DNA from: Verrucomicrobiota bacterium
GTDB lineage: Bacteria; Verrucomicrobiota; Verrucomicrobiia; Limisphaerales; JAHEOI01
Length of the DNA stretch: 8,523 bases
Direction: 5' to 3'
Assembly (NCBI GenBank): GCA_018610125.1
Contig: JAHEOI010000149.1
Span: forward strand, 1-8,523
Made by a program: the position numbers and the translations under genes. Shown here piece by piece: positions 1 to 5,430 of this stretch; the first letter of the stretch is position 1; each line of letters begins with the position of its first letter. A model generated the notes under the pieces. The model was not told where the DNA came from. It did not search any database and worked only from the letters and a program-made list of their open reading frames with translations.

Positions 1-464
1 AAAACCACAACGGGACCGACCGCGATCAGCATGCGCCTGACATCGGGCTTAGGGGCCGGCTCGCGATTCCGATCGGCCTGATCGATCCGCGCATCAACCC
101 ATGATCCCTCCCGAATCAAATTGGCAAACAGGCGGGCTTGGTTCACAGCACGGGTGCGCTCCCCGGTCAATCGCTTCATTGGCAAGCCGGTTTCCTGATG
201 GGCTCGAGTAAGGAGCTCTTCGCCGAGGGACTCGACCCCTGTGGCTATCGCTTCGAGAAGGGAAGCCCGCTCTTCGGGCGATCGATTCCGAAAGTCGTCA
301 AAGGCCTTGGCAGCGAGATCCATCGCCTGATCCGCCTCGCCCGAAGTTGCCTCGTTGAAGGCGGGCGTCAGCTCTTCTCCGGTCGTGGGGTCGGTCGCTG
401 CGAAACGCTGCTTGACCTCTCCTGTCTGTCGGTCGCCGATAACGTGCTTGCCGGTTAATTCCAT
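1..464 (-). CDS. Aldehyde dehydrogenase, probable 2,5-dioxovalerate (alpha-ketoglutaric semialdehyde) dehydrogenase, N-terminal part
   Basis: Reading the minus strand from the ATG at 462-464 gives 154 uninterrupted codons that run off the window, so this is a partial gene. The protein begins MELTGKHVIG and carries an ALDH N-terminal domain. Residues 91-109 (ETGLP, then GERTR and a VNQ stretch), RLFANLIREGSW at 111-122 and DVRRMLIAVGPV at 141-152 closely resemble, from memory, the semialdehyde dehydrogenases that oxidise 2,5-dioxopentanoate to 2-oxoglutarate with NAD(P)+. That step ends the oxidative pentose, glucarate/galactarate and hydroxyproline pathways. The catalytic Cys and Glu and the cofactor loop lie outside the window, so substrate specificity is inferred from the N-terminus only. 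An AAGGA sequence four bases before the ATG supports this start. The 188-base gap upstream and its repeats suggest that it has its own promoter. It is probably cytosolic, since no signal peptide is seen. Another ALDH subfamily remains possible. Confidence 0.85.
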   Translation of the reverse strand, partial: MELTGKHVIGDRQTGEVKQRFAATDPTTGEELTPAFNEATSGEADQAMDLAAKAFDDFRNRSPEERASLLEAIATGVESLGEELLTRAHQETGLPMKRLTGERTRAVNQARLFANLIREGSWVDARIDQADRNREPAPKPDVRRMLIAVGPVVV

Positions 465-468
465 AGTG

Positions 469-473
469 TCCTT
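469..473 (-). promoter_or_regulatory. Ribosome binding site of the aldehyde dehydrogenase gene
   Basis: On the minus strand AAGGA is followed by CACT and then the ATG. It is the only clear Shine-Dalgarno sequence near a start codon in this window, and it fixes the start at 464. The spacing is slightly short. Confidence 0.55.
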
Positions 474-498
474 GCGAAATTCCTCTCTTTTCGTCTGT

Positions 499-515
499 AT
501 TGTGAGCGATTCCAA
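499..515 (-). promoter_or_regulatory. Possible LacI-family operator overlapping a weak -10 box
   Basis: On the minus strand TTGGAATCGCTCACAA (500-515) has an imperfect dyad centred on CG. One half, GCTCACAA, equals the half-site of the ideal lac operator; the other half matches it at 5 of 8 positions. CACAAT (499-504) inside it could be a -10 box, giving a leader of roughly 25-30 bases before the dehydrogenase ATG. No good -35 is present. LacI-type control would suit a gene for sugar-acid breakdown, but a single site like this can arise by chance. Confidence 0.2.
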
Positions 516-550
516 CCAGTCCCGTAAAGGAAGGAGTGGCGGAGTGAAGT

Positions 551-632
551 GGGACGCCGAGGACGGCGTCCCCTATGACAGAGGACCTCACAGAGGACCT
601 TTTCCGAATAGGGACCGCGTCCTCGAGGTCCC
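551..632. repeat. REP-like palindromic intergenic element (two hairpins plus a direct repeat)
   Basis: A perfect 9-bp stem is formed by GGGACGCCG (551-559) and CGGCGTCCC (564-572) around the four-base loop AGGA. A second stem pairs GGGACC (611-616) with GGTCCC (627-632). Between them ACAGAGGACCT occurs twice, at 578-588 and 590-600, with a 12-base period. GGACCTC (583-589) could also pair with GAGGTCC (625-631). All of it lies between two minus-strand genes. No T-run follows either hairpin on the minus strand, so these do not look like ordinary intrinsic terminators. The layout of short GC-rich palindromes with a common GGGAC/GTCCC motif resembles repetitive extragenic palindromes. Whether it recurs in the genome cannot be seen here. 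Confidence 0.6.
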
Positions 633-652
633 ATATTTCTCTTTCCAGGCCC

Positions 653-1471
653 TCAGTCCCCGAACTGCGCTGTGGCGTTCAATGTGCCGTGATCGTCGAT
701 CTCAAGCCCGACATCGTGGAGGGTGATGCCCGTGAACAAGAGTCCGAGCAAAGGAAGCGGCTGCTCTTCCCAGGTCTCGAGGTGGGGGGTGATATAATGG
801 GCGGCCAGCGAGCCCAAGGTGCCTTTGCCTTGGCAGGAAAGCTCCGAGAAATGGGCATTGAGCTCCTTGTCGATGTAAATGCAGCCTCGAATCGCAAAGT
901 GACTCTTCATCATGAATTTTTTGGCTGTGACGTCGATTTCGACGGAGACTTCGCGCTCACCACGCTGAGAGAGGTTGACAGAGCCGTGGTGGATGGCGAC
1001 GCCATGCTCTTTGGCGGCGACTTCGGCAGTGCTCAAAAAGAGATTCTCGATGTCTTGCCCGCTGATGTTGATCGAGGCATGGCCGTGCCCCACCTTTTCC
1101 AACGCCAGCCAATGCGCTTCCTGTTTGTCCCGCACGAGCTCAAGGATCACTTGCGCGGCTTCGAGCTTAAGGGCCACCTTCGCATCACGACCGAAGAAGA
1201 GCGGATTGGCTGTCACTTCAAGCTGGTCCGTGGTGAAGCTGGGCCCTTTATCGGCCATCTTGGCCGGCGGGGGTGGAAGGTGATTCGGGTCAATCCGAGC
1301 CGAAGTGAGGTCCAGCCGGACACATTGCAATTCCGGGATCTCTCCGTTGACCGTGACCGCACTGCCACGATGGGAGCGGTCTAGGTGAAAAAACTCCGAA
1401 AGTCCGCTTTCAAGAGCTTGCTTGAGCTCAGCGCTGTCCGCTAGTTTCGGCTTCCCTGACAAGAATAGCAT
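653..1471 (-). CDS. Conserved-looking protein of unknown function, 272 residues
   Basis: I do not recognise this family with confidence. The frame is open from the GTG at 1555, but I place the start at the ATG at 1469-1471: a promoter-like pair lies just before it, and the 28 residues upstream (rich in Arg, Cys and Gly) look untranslated. The protein has no signal peptide or membrane helix near its start. A short N-terminal unit (1-61, with NGEIPELQC at 42-50) is separated by a proline run (66-69) from a longer C-terminal unit (77-272). The C-terminal unit has alternating polar and hydrophobic stretches typical of beta strands, including NPLFFGRDAKVAL at 89-101, REVSVEIDVTAKK at 173-185 and LSCQGKGTLGSLAAH at 211-225. 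The pattern loosely recalls DUF2993/LmeA-like lipid-binding proteins, but that is a weak impression. The gene is divergent from the PhoX-like gene and 188 bases upstream of the dehydrogenase gene on the same strand. Confidence 0.8.
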   Translation of the reverse strand: MLFLSGKPKLADSAELKQALESGLSEFFHLDRSHRGSAVTVNGEIPELQCVRLDLTSARIDPNHLPPPPAKMADKGPSFTTDQLEVTANPLFFGRDAKVALKLEAAQVILELVRDKQEAHWLALEKVGHGHASINISGQDIENLFLSTAEVAAKEHGVAIHHGSVNLSQRGEREVSVEIDVTAKKFMMKSHFAIRGCIYIDKELNAHFSELSCQGKGTLGSLAAHYITPHLETWEEQPLPLLGLLFTGITLHDVGLEIDDHGTLNATAQFGD

Positions 1472-1480
1472 TGGTTTAAA

Positions 1481-1508
1481 ACTATGTCTCTTCCCTCCGC
1501 GAAGACAA
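1481..1508 (-). promoter_or_regulatory. Candidate sigma-70 promoter of the unknown 272-residue gene
   Basis: On the minus strand TTGTCT (1503-1508), a 16-base spacer and CATAGT (1481-1486) match the sigma-70 hexamers at four of six positions each. The -10 ends nine bases before the ATG at 1471, so transcription should start within two or three bases of the start codon or at it. No Shine-Dalgarno sequence lies at normal distance; GGAGGG is over 20 bases upstream. Confidence 0.45.
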
Positions 1509-1614
1509 CCGAAAAAACAGGCTGTGCGAGGTAACTGTCGCGGTAGGGAAGGCACTCCGCTGCCGTCCGCTCACGCCCTCCCCCCTCCCTTTTCGAGCTG
1601 AATTTAAACCGAGA

Positions 1615-1655
1615 GCAGACTCGGCAGTCTGCGACACAGCAGGCTAACAGCCTGC
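1615..1655. repeat. Tandem double-hairpin intergenic element
   Basis: Two perfect 7-bp hairpins stand six bases apart. GCAGACT (1615-1621) pairs with AGTCTGC (1626-1632) around CGGC. GCAGGCT (1639-1645) pairs with AGCCTGC (1649-1655) around AAC. Both stems begin with GCAG and end with CTGC, so they look like diverged copies of one unit. The element lies in the 262-base gap between divergent genes, about 60 bases upstream of the PhoX-like gene's -10 box, so it is not a terminator for either gene. Recurrence elsewhere in the genome is expected for an element of this form but cannot be seen here. Confidence 0.6.
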
Positions 1656-1716
1656 GCTACTGCAGCCCCTGTGTGACGTGACGCAGCCTTGTGATCTCGG
1701 ATTGGGCGGACGAAAA

Positions 1717-1725
1717 TGCTATAGT
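1717..1725 (+). promoter_or_regulatory. Extended -10 promoter of the PhoX-like gene
   Basis: TGCTATAGT combines the TGn extension with a TATAGT hexamer (five of six matches to TATAAT). No good -35 is placed upstream, as is usual for extended -10 promoters. Eight bases separate it from the ATG at 1734, so the transcript probably begins at or next to the start codon. No Shine-Dalgarno sequence is present. Confidence 0.5.
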
Positions 1726-1733
1726 AACAAACT

Positions 1734-3143
1734 ATGAAGATTTCGCGGCGAGACTTCGTCAAGAGTGCCGGAACCGTGACACTCGGTTTTATCGGATTGC
1801 ACGAATGGGTTGGGTCGCTCAGGGCAAGACAGCCGTATGGGAGTCAAGTCGAGCGATACGGCGAACTGGTTCCCGACTCCGATGGACTGCTGGATCTGCC
1901 TGAAGGGTTTACTTATAAGGTGCTTTCCCGGACCGGAGATGCGATGGACGATGGACTGAAGGTGCCTGGGAAACCGGATGGGATGGCGGCATTTCATGGT
2001 CCTGAGGGAAAGGTTATCATTGTCTGCAATCATGAGCTGACTCCGGATGCCGTGGAAGAGAGTGGGTATGGTGCCGACAATGCAGGGTTGAACCGGGTCG
2101 ACATGGCCAAGTTTTATGATAAGGGGCTTGGCGAGCGTCCGCATCTCGGAGGAACCTCGACTTTGATCTATTCGCTTGAATCGAGAATGGTCGAAACCCA
2201 TTTCCTCAGCTTGGCAGGGACTTGCCGTAATTGTGCGGGCGGCCCGACTCCATGGGGGAGTTGGCTGACGTGTGAGGAATCGGTGCAGGTTGCCCGGTCC
2301 GGCAACGGAGACGAAAACACGAATGAGAAGGACCATGGCTACATTTTCCAAGTGCCGGCGACACCGACGCCGATGTTGACCCAGGCGGTCCCGCTAAAAG
2401 CAATGGGACGTTTCAACCATGAGGCGGTCGCGGTCGATCCCAAAAGCGGCGTGGTCTTTCAAACCGAGGACCGACATGACGGTCTGATTTACCGCTTTAT
2501 CCCGAATGAGGCCGGTATCCTCTCCAAAGGCGGCCGGCTTCAGGCATTGGCAATCCGTGGTGAAAAAGGGATCGATACTCGAAATTGGCCCGAGACGAAA
2601 GGCTCAAATTTCCCGGTTGGGGAGTCGCTCCCGGTCGAGTGGATCGATCTTGAAAATGTCGCCTCGTCGCAGGACGATCTACGCTATCGCGGGTTGGGTG
2701 CCGGCGCGGCGCGTTTTGCTCGAGGCGAGGGGATGTGGTACGGGAATGAAGAGATCTACTTTGCTTGTACCAATGGCGGAGCCAGTATGGGGGGACAAAT
2801 CTTCCGGTATGTGCCGAGTCCGTTTGAGGGGACTGCAGCCGAGTCGAAGGACCCCGGGCGTCTTGAGCTCTATACGGAGCCGAACGACACCCGGCTTTTA
2901 GAGAACGCCGATAACCTGACCGTTGCTCCGTGGGGGGATGTGATCCTCTGTGAGGACGGGGCTGACGAGAAGTATCTTCGCGGCATCACCCCGGAAGGCA
3001 AGCTCTACACGCTCGGGTACAATCGATTTAATCAGTCCGAGTTTGCCGGTGCCTGCTTTGCCCCGGGGACCAGTGAGCCCACCCTTTTCGTCAATATTCA
3101 AACACCCGGGATTACCCTGGCTATCACAGGGCCATGGGCTTAA
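1734..3143 (+). CDS. PhoX-like (DUF839) Tat-exported protein, putative alkaline phosphatase
   Basis: The 469-residue product starts with a twin-arginine signal, SRRDFVKSAG at residues 4-13, followed by a hydrophobic stretch, so it should be exported folded by the Tat pathway. The rest is a PhoX/DUF839 domain: GSWLTCEES (175-183), GRFNHEAVAVDP (225-236), VVFQTEDRHDGLIYRF (240-255), DNLTVAPWGDVILCEDG (393-409) and the family's typical C-terminus LFVNIQTPGITLAITGPW. Characterised PhoX enzymes are periplasmic phosphatases with an iron-calcium cofactor that release phosphate from phosphomonoesters. Cys180 followed by two glutamates is where I would expect the iron ligands, by memory of the family. 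At 469 residues it is clearly shorter than classical PhoX (over 600), so it belongs to a shorter, mostly uncharacterised subgroup and phosphatase activity is not assured. No Pho box is visible upstream. The gene converges on the sulfatase gene, 83 bases away. Confidence 0.88.
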   Translation: MKISRRDFVKSAGTVTLGFIGLHEWVGSLRARQPYGSQVERYGELVPDSDGLLDLPEGFTYKVLSRTGDAMDDGLKVPGKPDGMAAFHGPEGKVIIVCNHELTPDAVEESGYGADNAGLNRVDMAKFYDKGLGERPHLGGTSTLIYSLESRMVETHFLSLAGTCRNCAGGPTPWGSWLTCEESVQVARSGNGDENTNEKDHGYIFQVPATPTPMLTQAVPLKAMGRFNHEAVAVDPKSGVVFQTEDRHDGLIYRFIPNEAGILSKGGRLQALAIRGEKGIDTRNWPETKGSNFPVGESLPVEWIDLENVASSQDDLRYRGLGAGAARFARGEGMWYGNEEIYFACTNGGASMGGQIFRYVPSPFEGTAAESKDPGRLELYTEPNDTRLLENADNLTVAPWGDVILCEDGADEKYLRGITPEGKLYTLGYNRFNQSEFAGACFAPGTSEPTLFVNIQTPGITLAITGPWA

Positions 3144-3226
3144 GGTGGGCTTTGAGGCACTGCGATCCTCTCTCTTGGCTTAATGGCATTGCGTTTTTGG
3201 GAAGCCTCTCACGACTCTTCCAGACC

Positions 3227-4783
3227 CTAAGGCCGCCAAGGCTTGGGGCCGCCCTCTTTCTTTCTCAGGAATTTGGCATCCACCTTATCGTACCAATTAT
3301 GAAGCCGCTGTCGCATTTGTTGCACGCGGTGATCATGAGTTGCTGCGACATCATGCTGCTCGCTGAGATCGTTTTCAAGATTGTATAGCTCGACCTCACC
3401 ATTTTCATAACGCTCCACCAGTTTCCAAGGCCCCATACGGATTGCCCCGGCGGGAGGACCGCCTTGATTGGAGTAGTGTGGGTAGTGCCAATAGAGCGCC
3501 TTCCGATCGAGCGCGCTTCCGCCTTTAAGGAGCGACATCAGAGACACGCCATCCTTATGCTGATCGGGACGCAGCCTAAGCCCGGCGGCGTCGAGGACGG
3601 TCGGATAGAAGTCGGTGCTGATAACCGGGGTATGGTTGACGCTGCCCGGCTCGGTAACGCCCGGCCAGCGCATGATCCACGGCTCTCGTATACCGCCTTC
3701 GTAAATCCAGCCTTTACCGCCACGCAGCGGGCGATTCGATGTGTTGTGGCCTTCGCTGGTCGAGAGTCCGCCATTATCCGACATGAAGATCACGATCGTG
3801 TTGTCGCGCAACCCAAGCGCGTTAAGCTTGTGGAGGACGCGACCGATCGCTCGGTCGGTTGCCTCAACCATGGCGGCGTAAACCGGGTGGCTTTGAATGA
3901 CGCGCTCTCGCCGCGAACCGGCGTCCGGCCAGACTTGCTCAATCGGCTTGAACTTCTCTTTTTCATCGAGGCCGAGGCGGGCCCGCTTCTTTCGGTATTT
4001 CTCGATGAGGTGATCCGGGGCCTGCTTCGGGTTGTGGACCTCGTAGAACGACAGGTAAGCCAGGAAAGGCTCATCCTGATGCTGCTCAATAAACTCGCTC
4101 GTCTCTTCTGCGAGGCGATATGGCAGATATTCGCCTTCCGGTCCGTTCTCCAAGCGCGGGTTATTATAGGGTGAAAAGAATCCGTCGAACCAGCCGGGTG
4201 AGCCCGCCTGGTAGCCACCTTTATTGACGTCGAATCCTTGATTCTTGGGCCAGTGCTTGGGCTCCGGGCCAAGATGCCACTTGCCTGCAAAATAGGTGGC
4301 GTAGCCGCCCGCTTTCAAGGCCTCGGCCATAGTCGTTTCCTCGACCGGCATGTAACAGTTGTAGGCCGCATGCCGGAAACGCTCGACACGCTTGCCGCAG
4401 AACCAATCAGTGGCGTCATGGCGGCTCGGGTATTTCCCGGTCATGATGCTGAAGCGGGTCGGCGAGCAGACCGGGTTGGCCGCATAGCCGTTTGTGAATT
4501 TCATCCCGGTGTCGGCAAGGCGCTGGATGTTCGGGGTCTCGTAAAAGGTGTCCGGGTTGTATGGGCTGACATCCATGTACCCAAGATCATCCACCAGGAA
4601 GAAGAGCACATTGGGGCGACGTTCGGAGCCGCTTTGCTCTGAATCCCTTTGCTCCGCGGCAATTGTCGAAGTGCTCCCGAGTCCGCAGAGCAGTGTCCCG
4701 ACTATCAGTGAAAGCGATACGCGCTTTGTGAGCATCAATTGCATCAAATGCCTGAAATGCCTCGAACGGGTTTTAAACGCCAT
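3227..4783 (-). CDS. Secreted sulfatase, family S1 (arylsulfatase A type)
   Basis: The protein hydrolyses sulfate esters, most likely on sulfated polysaccharide, outside the cytoplasm. The active-site signature is CSPTR at residues 106-110, where Cys106 must be converted to formylglycine by a separate maturase not encoded here. Metal-binding DD (65-66), GKWHLG (167-172) and SDNGG (335-339) are all present, and 518 residues is normal for the family. A signal peptide is clear: a basic start, a hydrophobic core near 22-35 and probable cleavage after the AA at 42-43. Cys33 lacks a proper lipobox, so it is unlikely to be a lipoprotein. The start is uncertain between Met1, Met14 and Met17. A promoter ending seven bases before Met1 favours Met1 on a leaderless transcript, whereas the signal peptide looks most regular from Met17. 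The exact substrate cannot be told. It is downstream of the transglycosylase gene on the same strand but has its own promoter. Confidence 0.95.
   Translation of the reverse strand: MAFKTRSRHFRHLMQLMLTKRVSLSLIVGTLLCGLGSTSTIAAEQRDSEQSGSERRPNVLFFLVDDLGYMDVSPYNPDTFYETPNIQRLADTGMKFTNGYAANPVCSPTRFSIMTGKYPSRHDATDWFCGKRVERFRHAAYNCYMPVEETTMAEALKAGGYATYFAGKWHLGPEPKHWPKNQGFDVNKGGYQAGSPGWFDGFFSPYNNPRLENGPEGEYLPYRLAEETSEFIEQHQDEPFLAYLSFYEVHNPKQAPDHLIEKYRKKRARLGLDEKEKFKPIEQVWPDAGSRRERVIQSHPVYAAMVEATDRAIGRVLHKLNALGLRDNTIVIFMSDNGGLSTSEGHNTSNRPLRGGKGWIYEGGIREPWIMRWPGVTEPGSVNHTPVISTDFYPTVLDAAGLRLRPDQHKDGVSLMSLLKGGSALDRKALYWHYPHYSNQGGPPAGAIRMGPWKLVERYENGEVELYNLENDLSEQHDVAATHDHRVQQMRQRLHNWYDKVDAKFLRKKEGGPKPWRP
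4731..4766. repeat. Four-unit degenerate 9-bp tandem repeat inside the sulfatase gene
   Basis: On the plus strand the units are AGCATCAAT, TGCATCAAA, TGCCTGAAA and TGCCTCGAA. The unit length is a multiple of three, so the repeat stays in frame with the sulfatase, where it encodes the basic and hydrophobic run between about residues 6 and 18 at the front of the signal peptide. It also creates the two extra in-frame ATG codons at Met14 and Met17. Confidence 0.6.
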
Positions 4784-4790
4784 ATTGGGG

Positions 4791-4819
4791 ATAATGTGAA
4801 GCGGCCCTTAAAAAGTCAA
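4791..4819 (-). promoter_or_regulatory. Sigma-70-type promoter of the sulfatase gene
   Basis: On the minus strand TTGACT (4814-4819, five of six matches), a 17-base spacer and CATTAT (4791-4796, four of six) form the best promoter in the window. It sits in the 53-base gap after the transglycosylase stop codon. The -10 ends seven bases before the ATG at 4783, which predicts a leaderless message if that ATG is used, or a leader of about 48 bases if Met17 is used. No Shine-Dalgarno sequence precedes either start. Confidence 0.6.
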
Positions 4820-4836
4820 TTGGAAAAAGAGCCCGC

Positions 4837-5394
4837 TCACGGATTCCGATATTCCTGAAACCGGTTGATGACTGCTTTGATGTAGGCGCGTGTGCCCGGG
4901 AAATCGATCTCGGTCATGAAGGCTGCGCTGTTGGTCTTGGCGGCGCCATCAAGCCATCGAAGCACGTTGCGGCGGCCGGCATTGTAATCCGCAAGCGCGT
5001 AGGGAAGCGGATTATCGGTATGTCGGTAGCGTTGCAAGAGCTTTTTCAGATACCAAGTGCCGGCGAGGGTATTGGTTGTTGGATTGGCAACGTGCGCATG
5101 CTTGAAGTCCTTGATCGATTCGGCGGCGGCCCATTCTTGAGCGGCGAGCTTGCGGATTTGCATGAGTCCGATTTCCCCCGACGCCCCTCGAGCGTCGGGA
5201 TCAAAACCGCTCTCTTTCCAAATGATTGCCTTGACCAGGCTTGATGGGATCCCATAACGCGCCGCGGCATCCGAAATAGGATCCGAGGCGGCGGCACGCT
5301 GATTCTGTTGCCGCCAAAATAGAGTCATCATGGTCGTCAGCAGGGAGCCGATGCCGACCAATGCCACAAGGAGGTGCCACCGCTTCAATCGCAT
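4837..5394 (-). CDS. Membrane-anchored lytic transglycosylase, SLT family
   Basis: This 185-residue protein should cleave the glycan strands of peptidoglycan between MurNAc and GlcNAc, leaving 1,6-anhydro-MurNAc ends. An N-terminal hydrophobic segment (about 8-27) with preceding Lys and Arg anchors or exports it to the periplasm. The SLT domain fills the rest: YGIPSSLVKAIIWKESGFDP (47-66) contains the presumed catalytic Glu61, GEIGLMQI (73-80) is the family's GLMQ motif, and YALADYNAGRRNVLRW (132-147) is the AYNAG motif. It is a minimal enzyme: the catalytic domain only, without the long helical ring of Slt70 or any LysM repeat. It starts 36 bases from the divergent priA start and ends 53 bases before the sulfatase. 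No Shine-Dalgarno sequence is seen. The physiological role, whether growth, turnover or assembly of an envelope machine, cannot be decided from context. Confidence 0.92.
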   Translation of the reverse strand: MRLKRWHLLVALVGIGSLLTTMMTLFWRQQNQRAAASDPISDAAARYGIPSSLVKAIIWKESGFDPDARGASGEIGLMQIRKLAAQEWAAAESIKDFKHAHVANPTTNTLAGTWYLKKLLQRYRHTDNPLPYALADYNAGRRNVLRWLDGAAKTNSAAFMTEIDFPGTRAYIKAVINRFQEYRNP

Positions 5395-5397
5395 ATG

Positions 5398-5428
5398 TTA
5401 AAGTAAGGTTTAAGACGGCTTACAACAA
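5398..5428. promoter_or_regulatory. Overlapping divergent promoter candidates for priA and the transglycosylase gene
   Basis: The 36-base gap must hold both promoters unless transcription starts inside the genes. On the plus strand TTAAAG (5398-5403), 17 bases and TACAAC (5421-5426) lead to the priA ATG four bases on. On the minus strand TTGTTG (5423-5428), 17 bases and TACTTT (5400-5405) lead to the transglycosylase ATG five bases on. The hexamers match consensus at only three or four positions, so both are weak predictions. Confidence 0.3.
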
Positions 5429-5430
5429 AA

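Noticed and set aside
575..1384. Open frame of 269 codons on the plus strand.
   Set aside because: It is opposite the 272-residue minus-strand gene, begins inside the palindromic element and reads as a composition with no recognisable motif. The minus-strand frame has the more regular, protein-like pattern and a promoter.
1471..1555. Upstream GTG start that would lengthen the unknown protein by 28 residues.
   Set aside because: The extra residues look like chance coding, and the promoter candidate at 1481-1508 lies inside this stretch, just before the ATG at 1471.
1656..1733. Possible Pho box upstream of the PhoX-like gene.
   Set aside because: No pair of CTGTCA-like repeats with 11-base period is present.
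3190..3225. GGAAG/CTTCC inverted repeat and a T5 run between the convergent genes, a possible terminator.
   Set aside because: The stem is only five base pairs with a long loop, and the T-run precedes it on the plus strand and would be an A-run on the minus strand.
3464..4174. Open frame of 236 codons on the plus strand.
   Set aside because: It lies wholly opposite the sulfatase, whose motifs are unambiguous.
4684..4690. Possible lipobox around Cys33 of the sulfatase.
   Set aside because: The residue before the cysteine is Leu rather than Gly, Ala or Ser, and a normal signal peptidase I site follows near residues 42-43.
4820..4839. GAGC/GCTC followed by TTTTT after the transglycosylase stop, a possible terminator.
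   Set aside because: The arms leave only two bases for the loop, so the realistic stem is three pairs, too weak to call.
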